From Tritrichomonas musculus (lineage: Eukaryota > Parabasalia > Tritrichomonadida > Tritrichomonadidae), in the NCBI GenBank assembly GCA_039105265.1, contig JAPFFF010000012.1, forward strand, positions 5,208,001 through 5,272,000: DNA of 64,000 bases. Direction: 5' to 3'. The notes under the pieces are model-generated. The model saw only the letters and a list, made by a program, of their open reading frames with translations, was not told the DNA's origin and did not search any database. Every line of letters starts with the position of its first letter. Within the stretch, counting starts at the first letter, position 1. Shown here in pieces: positions 40,653 to 51,533 of this stretch. Position numbers and translations under genes: made by a program.

Positions 40653-43600
40653 ATTGCTTTTATAAAAATATTTTTGTGCATCTATATTCAGTTTTGGATC
40701 AATATCTCATTCATTTATAGGATAATTGTAAAGTATATATACATTAGCATAATGATATATTACTATATTTATTTAAAATATGATAATCAAACATTCGCCC
40801 TTACATTTTCGATCATATTTTCACCTCACATTTCAGCCAGTATGATATTGCCATTTTTATATCAAAATGCTCTATAGATTGATAACAATACCATCTTAAA
40901 TATTTTAAAATAGATAATTTAAATCAATTTATCACATAAAAATGCTATATATATTTTGAAGCAAATACATAATTGCAGATTAATATCTTGAATAACTCTG
41001 TTAACAATCTCAAGCGCTAATAATAACAATCAAAGTGCCATAAAAATACTTAAATAGTTATTATCATTGCCAAATTTCTTTATTTTCTTCTTTATCAGTA
41101 TAGTCATCATCATTATCTTTCTTTCTCCTCTTTTGCCATCGTATTCTTTTTCATTTCAATCATCTTCCTCTGATCCTTTTTTTCTTCTTCTTCCTCTTCA
41201 TCATCATCATCATTTTCTTCAATGCAATCATTATCGTCTTCTTCTTCTTCTCTACTATCATCATATTCTTCTTCTTCTCCATCATCTTCATCATATTTTT
41301 CTTCATCATCATTATTATCGTCTTCTTTTTCTCCTCCATCATCATCACCATTATCGTCTTCTTCTTCTTCTCCTTCTCCACCATCATCATTGTCTTATTC
41401 TTCTTCTTCTCCATATCATCATCATCGTCTTCTTCTTCTTCTTCTTCATTATCGTCTTCGTCTTCATCTTCATCTTCTTCATCATCATCTTCGTCTTCAT
41501 CATCATCATCATCATCGTCTTCTTTTTCTTCATCAGCATCGTCTTCATCTTCTTCATCATCATCGTCTTCTTCTCCATCTTCATCTTCATCATCATCATC
41601 GTCTTTTTCATCGTATTCTTCATCATCATCTTTATCGTCTTCTTCTCCATCTTCATCATCATCTTTATCGTCTTCTTCTCCATCTTCATCATCATCTTTA
41701 TCGTCTTCTTCTCCATCTTCATCATCAGCATCGTCTTCTTCTTCGTCTTCTTCTTCATCATCTTCATCTTCTTCTTCTCCATCTTCATCTTCTTCATCAT
41801 CATCATCGTCTTCTTCTCCATCTTCATCTTCATCATCATCATCATCGTCTTCTTCTTCTTCATCATCATCGTCTTCTTCTTCTTCATCAGCATCGTCTTC
41901 ATCTTCATCATCATCATCATCGTCTTCTTCTCCATCTTCATCTTCTTCATCATCATCGTCTTCTTCTTCTTCTTCTTCATCAGTATCGTCTTCATCTTCA
42001 TCATCATCATCGTTTTTTTCATCGTATTCTTCATCATCATCTTCATCGTCTTCTTCTCCATCTTTATCATCAGCATCGTCTTCTTCTTCTTTTCCATCTT
42101 CATCATCTTCATCGTCTTATTCTTCGTCTTCTTTTTCATCATCTTCATCACCTTCATCTTCATCATCATCTTCTTCTTTTTCAATGCAATCATCATCGTC
42201 TTCTTCTTCTTCTTCATCACCATCGTCTTCTTCTTCTTCACCATCGTCTTCTTCTTCTTTTTCAATGCAATCATCATCGTCTTCTTCTTCTTCTTCATCA
42301 CCATCGTCTTCTTCTTCTTCTTCAATGCAATCATCATCGTCTTCTTCTTCTTCTTCTTCTTCTTCATCGTCTTCTACTTCTTCTTCTTCTTCTTCTTCTT
42401 CATCTTCTTCATCATCATCTTCTTCTTCTTCAATGCAATCATCGTTGTCGTCTTCTTCTTCATCATCACCATCGTCTTCTTCATCATCACCATCGTCTTC
42501 TTCTTCTTCACCATCGTCTTCTTCTTCTTCTTCTTCATCGTCTTCTTCTTCTTCTTCTTCTTCGTCTTCTTCTTCTTCTTCTTCATCGTCTTCTTCTTCT
42601 TCATCTTCTTCATCATCTTCTTCTTCTTCTTCAATGCAATCATCGTTGTCGTCTTCTTCTTCATCATCACCATCGTCTTCTTCATCATCACCATCGTCTT
42701 CTTCTTCTTCTTCTTCGTCTTCTTCTTCTTCTTCTTCTTCTTCTTCTTCTTCATCTTCTTCTTCTTCAATGCAATCATCGTCGTCGTCTTCTTCTTCACC
42801 ATCGTCTTCTTCTTCTTCAATGCATTCATCATCGTCTTCTTCTTTTTCTTCGCTATCTTCATCATCATTTTTTTCCTCTTCGTCTCTTCAGTTATCATCT
42901 TTTTTGCAATTGTCATCATCATAATTAATTTATTCATAATGAGCAAATAATGAATAAAAAGCATTTTTTAAAAAATCATTTTTAATTTATACTTTTTTAT
43001 TTAAATCTGTTTATTTTCTGCGTAAAATGAAAAGTTTAATTTAATAATTACATTTTTCATAAAATTAATATTATTTTCCTCATCATATTTTAGAAATATT
43101 TGATTTTTTACATAATGCACGTTTGATAATACGTTTATATTTATGAATAATTATCGGCTTTTCCTCGATGAAAAAAGAAAATAAAGAAGTATAAGCAGTA
43201 TAACATAAATATACATTTAATTTAATATATATTTAATACAAATTTATGTATATTATCTATGAGGATTTTTGGATATCATTGATAAATATAAAAATTTTAA
43301 AACGCAATTCATATCATTTACTGGAGTTATTGTATGTAAAATATGATAAAAAATCTTATATATAACGGAAAAGTGGATTACTTAAACAGAGTAATAAAAA
43401 TATCGAATATTCGAAATAAATTGATAATTATCAAATTTAAGAATTGATTAATAAGAGTATAAATAGTGAATTGAAATACGATTGTGCATTGTTTGCATAC
43501 TTTTGTAGCTTTTTATTGAAACTCTTTATCGAAATCAAATTAGATATCTTGAGTGGAAATGAAATTTTCGAATAAAATTTATGCCATTATAACTTTCATC

Positions 43601-43760
43601 ATACAGTGATCAATATATATTTTTTGGGGATTTTTCCTCCATGAATACCTAAATTGCCTAACCAAATTTTTCAACTATTTTTTTAAATTTTTTAAAAAAA
43701 TGCATAACTTTATTTTTTTTTTGAAAAAAATGCATAATAAAAAATGTTTTCAGAAAAAAA
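40653..43760 (-). repeat. Right arm of the 8.2-kb inverted repeat (foldback)
   Basis: About 3.1 kb, reverse complement of 35551-38730. Its microsatellite (about 41120-42900) is shorter than the left copy and has a different block order. The arm ends in GTTTTCAGAAAAAAA, mirroring TTTTTTTCTGAAAAC on the left, and joins directly to the MULE terminal repeat at about 43770. Confidence 0.93.
41120..42900. repeat. TTC/ATC/GTC microsatellite tract, right copy
   Basis: Inverted copy of the 36410-38270 tract with a different arrangement. The ATGCAATCATC (GATTGCAT) blocks are kept at the outer side, and the GGAGAAGAAGACG-type blocks are rearranged in the middle. Differences from the left copy are insertions and deletions of whole triplet blocks, as expected of replication slippage. 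Confidence 0.85.
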
Positions 43761-43776
43761 GAGAAAGTATAATTCA

Positions 43777-43905
43777 CACGCTGTGATGGTGAAATGACCA
43801 TCACGGTGTTCTCAAAAAGTGTAATTTCAAAGGGAGCTTTTTGATACGCAACTTTTTGAAACACGGCTTTTTGATAATGAACTTTTTGATATTAGAATAT
43901 TTGGC
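43777..43905 (+). repeat. MULE terminal repeat, inner left part
   Basis: CACGCTGTGATGGTGAAATG and the following AAGGGAGCTTTTTGATACGC and AACTTTTTGAAACACG match the reverse complement of 60010-60120 with few changes. In the right end this sequence directly follows the outer 45 bp, whereas on the left the foldback module separates them. The short AAAAAGT/CTTTTTGAT words recur several times and may be binding sites for the transposase. Confidence 0.85.
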
Positions 43906-43935
43906 GCCATTTTTTTTAAAATTATAATAATAGAA

Positions 43936-44350
43936 ACAGATAGTTATTCGCAGATAGTTTTTCGCAGATAGTTTTTCGCAGATAGTTTTTCGCAGATAGT
44001 TATTCGCAGATAGTTATTCGCAGATAGTTTTTCGCAGATAGTTATTCGCAGATAGTTTTTCGCAGATAGTTTTTCGCAGATAGTTATTCGCAGATAGTTT
44101 TTCGCAGATAGTTTTTCGCAGATAGTTTTTCGCAGATAGTTATTCGCAGATAGTTATTCGCAGATAGTTTTTCGCAGATAGTTATTCGCAGATAGTTATT
44201 CGCAGATAGTTTTTCGCAGATAGTTTTTCGCAGATAGTTTTTCGCAGATAGTTATTCGCAGATAGTTATTCGCAGATAGTTATTCGCAGATAGTTATTCG
44301 CAGATAGTTATTCGCAGATAGTTATTCGCAGATAGTTATTCGCAGATAGA
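43936..44350. repeat. 14-bp tandem array (about 29 copies)
   Basis: Unit CAGATAGTTATTCG or CAGATAGTTTTTCG repeated without a break. The only variation is A/T at one position, arranged irregularly, and the last eight copies are homogeneous. It sits just inside the left MULE terminal repeat. Confidence 0.95.
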
Positions 44351-44559
44351 AATTCCACAGTCTGTAATCTCAAATAGTTAATCGGAGATAATAACTCGCT
44401 GAAAATATTTTCCAGTTTGCATTTCCCAGATATTATTTCCCGGAATACAAGAGCCAACAAAGACGAAAGATAAAAGATTTTCTCGGATAGTAACTCGATG
44501 ATAATATTTTCTAGTTTTTATCCGTTATTATTTTCAGAAACATAAGAACTAATGAATCC

Positions 44560-45595
44560 GAAATATAAGATCTAACAAAGCATAAAGACAAGATCTAACA
44601 AAGCATAAAGACAAGATCTAACAAAGCATAAAGACAAGAGCTAACAAAGCATAAAGACAAGATCTAACAAAGCATAAAGACAAGATCTAACAAAGCATAA
44701 AGACAAGATCTAACAAAGCATAAAGACAAGAGCTAACAAAGCATAAAGACAAGAGCTAACAAAGCATAAAGACAAGATCTAACAAAGCATAAAGACAAGA
44801 GCTAACAAAGCATAAAGACAAGATCTAACAAAGCATAAAGACAAGATCTAACAAAGCATAAAGACAAGATCTAACAAAGCATAAAGACAAGATCTAACAA
44901 AGCATAAAGACAAGATCTAACAAAGCATAAAGACAAGATCTAACAAAGCATAAAGACAAGATCTAACAAAGCATAAAGACAAGAGCTAACAAAGCATAAA
45001 GACAAGATCTAACAAAGCATAAAGACAAGATCTAACAAAGCATAAAGACAAGAGCTAACAAAGCATAAAGACAAGATCTAACAAAGCATAAAGACAAGAT
45101 CTAACAAAGCATAAAGACAAGATCTAACAAAGCATAAAGACAAGATCTAACAAAGCATAAAGACAAGATCTAACAAAGCATAAAGACAAGATCTAACAAA
45201 GCATAAAGACAAGAGCTAACAAAGCATAAAGACAAGATCTAACAAAGCATAAAGACAAGATCTAACAAAGCATAAAGACAAGATCTAACAAAGCATAAAG
45301 ACAAGATCTAACAAAGCATAAAGACAAGATCTAACAAAGCATAAAGACAAGATCTAACAAAGCATAAAGACAAGATCTAACAAAGCATAAAGACAAGATC
45401 TAACAAAGCATAAAGACAAGATCTAACAAAGCATAAAGACAAGATCTAACAAAGCATAAAGACAAGATCTAACAAAGCATAAAGACAAGATCTAACAAAG
45501 CATAAAGACAAGATCTAACAAAGCATAAAGACAAGATCTAACAAAGCATAAAGACAAGATCTAACAAAGCATAAAGACAAGAGCTAACAAAATAG
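44560..45595. repeat. 22-bp tandem array (about 46 copies)
   Basis: Unit AAGACAAGATCTAACAAAGC plus AT, with a second type in which ATC is replaced by AGC. Copies are otherwise identical, implying recent homogenisation. It ends about 90 bp before the transposase stop codon (45688). Confidence 0.95.
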
Positions 45596-45687
45596 AAATG
45601 CAAGAATCAATAAATACACTTTACCAAATCCATTTCTAAATTAGAAAAATTAATAAAACAAATAATAATGAGCAATTAAATATTTTA

Positions 45688-47466
45688 TTAATTATATTCT
45701 TCCTCTTCCTCTTCTTCTTCGTTTCTTTTTATTTTTTTCCATTTTTGCAATGCTGGGCATGTTTTGGCAAAATGTCCGGCTCCTGAGCAAATGACACAAT
45801 GCATCTTTGATTTTTTTTTATTTGGTTCAAAATCAATAAGTTTTCTAACAGATACCAAATCTTTACATTTTTTTGTATCATGATTCTCTCCACATATTTG
45901 GCATTTCTTTCTTTTCTTAATTTCTTTTGGTTTTATTCGACTTTTTCTAGGCCTACCACATTTGACAGCTTTAGCATCTCTGTGATTATAGATTCCTAAG
46001 AATTTGTTTTGTGCATCTTCAAGCATTTTCATATATTCGTTGTATGCTTTTTTATTTTTACATGCGATAGATGCAACACTTTGTGATTTGGCCATCATAT
46101 TCAAATATCTTTTTTTGCACGGTATATTGACATTAGTAACTTTTGAAAAAATCTGAAACTGCTCATCTGAATGCTTAATAATTTCAATATTAGTACTTTG
46201 CTCTGATTGGATCCACCTTTTATGAATTAATTCTTTAATCTTTTCAAATTCATTGAGTTCTTTCAATATCTTAATGATATGAGAACATGGAAGTCCGACT
46301 GATGTCACTTTCCCGCATGAACATTGCCACACACCTTCATTTTTTACCAAATATATATCATTTGTTTGGTTTTCTGTTACTTTCCATATATTCCCATTTT
46401 TTTCAAACGATAATTTGTCAGCTTTATTTTTAGATCCCACAATTGATTCAGCAATTACTTTCTGAACATGGAACATGCTCATAATACTTGTTAATTGAAC
46501 ATCAATTGCTTTATAAGATTTTCTACTTTTTATGAATTCACGATTCAATTTACGTCTTTCTTCAGATCTAGTGATCACTTCTCTCATTTCACTTAATGAA
46601 GAAGCATTTGATCCCAAAAGTTTTTTAATATTTGAGTTGTTGCACTCAGAAAAAACGTTTGCTAAATATCCAAGGGACAAAACATTTTTCGTAAATGCTT
46701 TCGTTGAAGTATTTAATCTATTTTCAATTGATGTAACTATAAAATTACAAAATGAAGGATGCTTACTTTTTATTTCTTTCACTAAATCTTCACATTTAGT
46801 GCAGTTTCTGGTCGAAAAAAGTTCAATGAACTTTTCCAGAATTTCGCATTGGTCCTTGGCAGACAAACCTGACTTTTTAACGAGATCTTTAAACTGGTTA
46901 TACTTGTGCCATATACAAATTATTCTCTGTATATGACAACATTTCGGATCACGAATTATTTGATTCCATGCTGAATCCAAAATAAGATCATCGTCGGAAC
47001 ATATAGTTTTTAATATAGAAGCGCATGGCAAATCATAAATTAGTGTTTTAATAATCCATTCATAGAGATCAGCTGTGACGTTGCTGCAAAAAACTACCCC
47101 GCCAGATAACAATTCTCTACTTGAACCAACCAAAGAAATTGGTATTGTTGTCCAATTTGACGTGAGTGATGGATAAGTAGGATCAAGGCAAATCATATCG
47201 CCATAATTCTTCAAATTATTTAATTCATTTACTGTGAATGTTGCTATAGCTTTTCTGTAGTTAATTTTATTATCTTCATCTGGTGGATATAGCTTATACA
47301 TTCCTTTCTCGTTAATCATTTTTTGAATTAATTCGTCTGTTTCAGGCACTTTTTTGTCTTTATTCTTATCTACCAAATATGATACTTGTTGAGTTGTGAT
47401 TTGAATATTTTTCTCTCTATTTAAATACTCTGCAATTTTGGTATTGTCTATGTGGACTTTGCTCAT
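45688..47466 (-). CDS. MULE (Mutator-like) transposase with SWIM and zinc knuckles, 592 aa
   Basis: Catalyses transposition of the giant element. Domains in order: a helical N-terminus (TKIAEYLNREKNIQITTQQV), the DDE core starting at about 88 with D93 in MICLDPTYPS, a second block around 150-180 (ICSDDDLILDSAWN, CCHIQRIICIWHKY), SWIM finger QCSCGKVTSVGLPCSH at about 380-396, and two CCHC-type knuckles, CQICGENHDTKKC (about 521) and CVICSGAGHFAKTC (about 553). It ends in a polyglutamate tail. The ATG at 47466 lies 8 bp after the stop of the upstream ORF. The same frame is open 23 codons upstream of that ATG (VHKTVDKTTKNLING), overlapping the other ORF, so an ancestral fusion split by a frameshift is likely. 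Confidence 0.85.
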   Translation of the reverse strand: MSKVHIDNTKIAEYLNREKNIQITTQQVSYLVDKNKDKKVPETDELIQKMINEKGMYKLYPPDEDNKINYRKAIATFTVNELNNLKNYGDMICLDPTYPSLTSNWTTIPISLVGSSRELLSGGVVFCSNVTADLYEWIIKTLIYDLPCASILKTICSDDDLILDSAWNQIIRDPKCCHIQRIICIWHKYNQFKDLVKKSGLSAKDQCEILEKFIELFSTRNCTKCEDLVKEIKSKHPSFCNFIVTSIENRLNTSTKAFTKNVLSLGYLANVFSECNNSNIKKLLGSNASSLSEMREVITRSEERRKLNREFIKSRKSYKAIDVQLTSIMSMFHVQKVIAESIVGSKNKADKLSFEKNGNIWKVTENQTNDIYLVKNEGVWQCSCGKVTSVGLPCSHIIKILKELNEFEKIKELIHKRWIQSEQSTNIEIIKHSDEQFQIFSKVTNVNIPCKKRYLNMMAKSQSVASIACKNKKAYNEYMKMLEDAQNKFLGIYNHRDAKAVKCGRPRKSRIKPKEIKKRKKCQICGENHDTKKCKDLVSVRKLIDFEPNKKKSKMHCVICSGAGHFAKTCPALQKWKKIKRNEEEEEEEEYN

Positions 47467-47474
47467 TCCATTTA

Positions 47475-49673
47475 TTAAATTTTTGGTGGTTTTATCAACT
47501 GTCTTATGAACGAAATCGGACTTAGTTTATGATTATGAATAAGGTTCATTGAATCTGTGATGCAATAATATTGGTCGGCTTGTGTGTAATTGTGGGCTTG
47601 AATATTAATAAAAAAATTGCAATTTTTGTTTGAACATTTTAATGACATAAAAGAGGCTGATCTTGACTGAGTTGAATATAAACTGAAACCTTCAGCAAAA
47701 GCTTTTCTTTTAATCATACCAACAATCTCTTTGCCAGTTGAACATTCTAATGATGAAAGATTTTCTTTTGAGAAAAAAAAAGAATTAACTGAATTTGAAT
47801 CGGATTTTGCATTCTGATTATTTGAATTGATAGAATCTTGATGATGATCTGAAAGCGCTTGTTGATTATTTAAATTAATTGATTCTTGATGATGATCTGA
47901 AAACGCTTGTTGATTATTTAAATTAATAGATTCTTGATGATGATCTGAAAGCGCTTGTTGATTATTTGAATTAATAGAATCTTGATGATGATCTGAAAGC
48001 GCTTGTTGATTATTTGAATTAATAGATTCTTGATGATGATCTGAAAGCGCTTGTTGATTATTTAAATTAATTGATTCTTGATGATGATCTGAAAACGCTT
48101 GTTGATTATTTGAATTAATAGAATCTTGATGATGATCTGAAAGCGCTTGTTGATTATTTAAATTAATAGATTCTTGATGATGATCTGAAAACGCTTGTTG
48201 ATTATTTAAATTAATAGAATCTTGATGATGATCTGAAAGCGCTTGTTGATTATTTAAATTAATAGATTCTTGATGATGATCTGAAAACGCTTGTTGATTA
48301 TTTAAATTAATAGAATCTTGATGATGATCTGAAAGCGCTTGTTGATTAGTTGAATTTATAAATGCTAGCCGAGGATTTAAATTAGTAGATTTAAGCTGAA
48401 GGTTTGAATTAACAGTTGCTTGTTGATATTTAATATTTGTATTATTTTTGATACTTATCAACCTTTTATTATCCAAAAGAGACATGTATATTGGATTTTT
48501 TGAAATAACTTTATTAATTGAACTTTTGATGTCTATTGATGTGTTATTCTTTTCATTTGACTTTGCCAAAGTATTAGTTGATATTTTGATTTCAAATTTC
48601 ATATTAAAATCGTTTTCAAATGAATCAAATGATTGTATTTGATCTCCTAATAGAATAGTACAATGACAAGCATTTTTAATGAAATTAAAAATAGCTGAAG
48701 GCTTATTTGAAAAAATAAATAATTGACCTTTATCAATATCATACTTTGAATCAAAACAAATACATTGCTCACTGAATATCAAATATAATAGTAAATAAAA
48801 TTTGTTTAAACATGAAGCAATTGATTCAGATGATTGAAGAGTTTTCGATTCTATTAAATAGATAGTAATGTGCAATGCATTTGAAATAATAGGCCAAGTT
48901 TCTGAATTTATTTCACAGGATTCGAACATTGCTCTTAAGTCAATATTTACTTCATTACCATTATGTTGCTGCGGTGAACATTTTTCTTTAATGAAAAGTA
49001 TAATTTTATCAAGTATTTTACGAAATCTTATCAAATTGGTGTCGATATTTTCTTCAATTGCTTTTTTAATAAATTCTATTTCAGTAAATGTAATATTAAA
49101 TATTGGAATTTTTTGGCATATATCATTGATATTTTGTATTTCATCAAAAATAATAACGGAATTACAAAAAAGCAGATCTTTTTTTAGAGCAAATAATTGA
49201 TTAAATATAAAGTCATAAGTACAAAAAAAAAGCATAGAATCTTTTCCAGTTATATTAGTTTTGAACTCATTTAAATCATTTTCTGAACTGAGCATCGTTG
49301 CTTTTTGATTATATTGTAAACAATTCAAATCTTTGCAATTTTTTTCGAGAATAAATCGAGAAGTGGATATATAATAAATCAAAAACTGCTTTTTTGATGA
49401 TGTACACTCGTATGAATTGCCGAATATCAATTTTTTATTAAATTCTTTATCATTATTTTTTAAAACATAGTTTTTATATGATAAAACTGCGCATAAAGCT
49501 GATAACGATGGTAGATTTTCTGAAGTCGATTCTATTATGGCATTTTCTTGTCTTAATATTGATTTCAAAATGTTGTATATAATAATTTGCTGTGAAGCGC
49601 GTGATTTTCCTGAAGGAAATTGGGTTTGAATTCCAAAATATGTAATCGAATTGGATTCTAATTGGTCATTCAT
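47475..49673 (-). CDS. Rad3/FANCJ-type helicase domain fused to a FAR1-like domain, 732 aa
   Basis: The N-terminal half follows the layout of the XPD/FANCJ/RTEL helicase family. A Q-motif-like QFPSGKSRASQQ (about 17-28) precedes NAIIESTSENLPSLSALC (44-61) at the Walker A position, but the GxGKT residues are gone. LFFCTYDFIFNQL and then IIFDEIQN (about 172-179) stand where DEAH is expected. The iron-sulphur and second helicase domains are absent. Residues about 443-616 are eleven copies of a 16-aa repeat (NQQALSDHHQDSINLN). The end (about 648-721) is a FAR1/MuDR-type zinc domain (KCSNKNCNF..HNHKL). That domain normally sits at the N-terminus of MULE transposases, whose remaining part is the next ORF downstream. 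Confidence 0.75.
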   Translation of the reverse strand: MNDQLESNSITYFGIQTQFPSGKSRASQQIIIYNILKSILRQENAIIESTSENLPSLSALCAVLSYKNYVLKNNDKEFNKKLIFGNSYECTSSKKQFLIYYISTSRFILEKNCKDLNCLQYNQKATMLSSENDLNEFKTNITGKDSMLFFCTYDFIFNQLFALKKDLLFCNSVIIFDEIQNINDICQKIPIFNITFTEIEFIKKAIEENIDTNLIRFRKILDKIILFIKEKCSPQQHNGNEVNIDLRAMFESCEINSETWPIISNALHITIYLIESKTLQSSESIASCLNKFYLLLYLIFSEQCICFDSKYDIDKGQLFIFSNKPSAIFNFIKNACHCTILLGDQIQSFDSFENDFNMKFEIKISTNTLAKSNEKNNTSIDIKSSINKVISKNPIYMSLLDNKRLISIKNNTNIKYQQATVNSNLQLKSTNLNPRLAFINSTNQQALSDHHQDSINLNNQQAFSDHHQESINLNNQQALSDHHQDSINLNNQQAFSDHHQESINLNNQQALSDHHQDSINSNNQQAFSDHHQESINLNNQQALSDHHQESINSNNQQALSDHHQDSINSNNQQALSDHHQESINLNNQQAFSDHHQESINLNNQQALSDHHQDSINSNNQNAKSDSNSVNSFFFSKENLSSLECSTGKEIVGMIKRKAFAEGFSLYSTQSRSASFMSLKCSNKNCNFFINIQAHNYTQADQYYCITDSMNLIHNHKLSPISFIRQLIKPPKI
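47817..48344. repeat. 48-bp coding minisatellite (11 copies)
   Basis: Eleven head-to-tail 48-bp units within the helicase-FAR1 ORF, each encoding NQQA(L/F)SDHHQ(D/E)SIN(L/S)N. Unit length is a multiple of three, so copy changes leave the frame open. L/F and D/E variants alternate in a higher-order pattern, suggesting duplication of two-unit blocks. Confidence 0.95.
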
Positions 49674-50296
49674 GCGTAATATATATAAAATAGTTAAAAT
49701 ACCGTTTTCTTTTTATTTATATATATATTGAAAAAGTTACGGAATTGTAAACGGTATTTATGAATTTCAAAAAGATTAAAAAAAATGTATTCTGTTTAAA
49801 TGTTGAAAATAGGAATATAATAAATATGATACAGGATTGTATAAAATTAAGATTTAACTTTTTTTTTGAGTAATTTGTATATTTATATATTGAGATAAGT
49901 TTTTTTTTATTTATTTATTTTGGTATTTGTTTACATCTGATTATTCATTTTTTCTTTGAGTTGTATAATGTATAAAGAGTATATGCTATCTATTCAAAGA
50001 TTTATGTTGGAATTCTTTTGGAAAAATAGATTCTATAAAATTTTAATAAAAGTTAAAAATTATGTAATTAGAGGGATTTAAATATTTACTGAAATCAACT
50101 TGTTTGAACTACTCAAATATTTAGTACGCAGTTATTTCAGCATTGTATTGATATAGAAAATTCCCATATAATGCATAATAAATAATATTCTTCAGTAACT
50201 GAAAGTAATTTAATTTAGTTAATTATTCAATACAAATGAAAGAATATTTGTATAAAAGAATTATAATTGATGTAGAGAAGAAGTGCGTATATTTAA
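49674..50296. other. AT-rich sequence upstream of the MULE genes
   Basis: About 620 bp without a recognisable ORF. It must contain the promoter for the minus-strand helicase-FAR1 gene. Confidence 0.5.
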
Positions 50297-50353
50297 GCAG
50301 CCACTGTTGAAGATGCGAATAAAGGATTAAAAAATGTTACTAGAAGGGTATAA

Positions 50354-50953
50354 TTAGCAAGAGATGATAAAATTGATATGGTTGGTATTACAATTGGAGG
50401 CTGAAAATACAATACAATAGCTGGAGGTTCAAAAGTTAGTGAATATAATGATATAAACTATGATGAGAATATTATTACTATCAATATTTCTGATGAAACA
50501 ATCAAATATCAAGGAACTATTGGCTTTCCTAGTTGTACCATGAATAACAATACAATTATAATATCCAATCCTCATAAATATAGAGTTTGTAGAAAAAAGA
50601 TCAAAGAAAATTCAGCTGTGAAATGAATGAAATTTACAAATGATCTAATATATATTTATGATATTGATACAATACATAACAAGATTGATGCTTTTGCATG
50701 AACAAACTGAAGCAAATGGTACATCCCTAGAATCTATAGATTAAATAGTCTCCCAATTATTGATTCATTGGTGATATTTAAAACAGAATGAGATGGAAAG
50801 ATTGTTTTGAAGATAGATATATCTTTTCTTGATGCTATTTTAACTGTTAACCAATATATTAAAGCATATGATAAAGCATATTCATCATTTAATAATATAT
50901 TTTTAAAAGTGAGCATGAAGTTTTGAAGACAAAAATAGATGATTTGAAGTCTA
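50354..50953 (+). pseudogene. Relic ORF readable only if TGA is tryptophan
   Basis: From 50354 to the TAG near 50951 one frame (about 199 codons) contains no TAA or TAG. It does contain TGA at 50402, 50624, 50699, 50708, 50789 and about 50939. Read as Trp, these fall in natural contexts: GG-W-KYNT, VK-W-MKF, FA-W-TN-W-SKWYIPR, TE-W-DGK. Only one TGG (50717) is present. Just upstream, TAA codons at 50294 and 50351 flank another coding-looking stretch (AATVEDANKGLKNVTRR). No family is recognised. Other genes in the window use TGG. Either a foreign gene from a TGA=Trp code or a decayed gene hit mainly at Trp codons. Confidence 0.5.
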
Positions 50954-51330
50954 GATTAGTTGTTCTAGAAAATGGAAACTTAACATAAAATATGACAGGA
51001 GATTTAAACTCTTATGCCACAAAAACAAAAATATTTGCATACTAAAAATTAAATGATTATCTTATCACTATCCTCAAGAAATCCAGATCACAAATAAAAA
51101 AATGACTTTACTAGAAGGAGATGAACCAAAAAATTTATTATTTCTCATATATCATATTATGAAAGAACACATTTGATAAGAAAATTTATGGATATAGATA
51201 GTGTTGAAGACTTCTTGAGAGATACTTCATTTACAAGAAGCTTATTAATTTTGAAGGAAATTGGTGAGAAGTTACATCTTTTTCACAAAACAATCCTCAA
51301 TTGGTGATTAATCCAAAGTAATATAATATA
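50915..51330 (+). pseudogene. Relic resembling a fibre/coiled-coil gene tail
   Basis: In the next frame the text continues as EHEVLKTKIDDLKSRLVVLE, then a stop, then MTGDLNSYATKTKIFAY. The Y-A-x-K-T-x-I pattern is like the PYALKTDIP units of the Maverick fibre at 7648-9864. A further piece is KKLINFEGNW, then TGA, then EVTSFSQNNPQLVINPK and a TAA near 51319. It contains frameshifts and stops. It probably belongs with the preceding relic as one former gene, possibly viral or Maverick-derived. Confidence 0.4.
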
Positions 51331-51533
51331 GTATAGGTTGAAACTGTACAATAAATAAAAAACATGACCTGGAATATTTGATAAAATATGACAGAAAACA
51401 CTGTTTATTATTAATCAATTATTTTGAATGAATAAATTTGTGTAATTCTTTATTTAGATTGGAAATGACTAGATATCACACTGTTATATAAATATACTTT
51501 AAAGCTTACTATATGATTATAACTTTTTGAGCA

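Noticed and set aside
43936-45595. Possible CRISPR array
   Set aside because: Repeats are contiguous with no unique spacers; this is satellite DNA in a eukaryote.
47470-47510. Programmed -1 frameshift between the helicase-FAR1 ORF and the transposase
   Set aside because: An AAATTTA heptamer is present but its codon phase does not fit a slippery site; a simple indel or independent starts explain it better.
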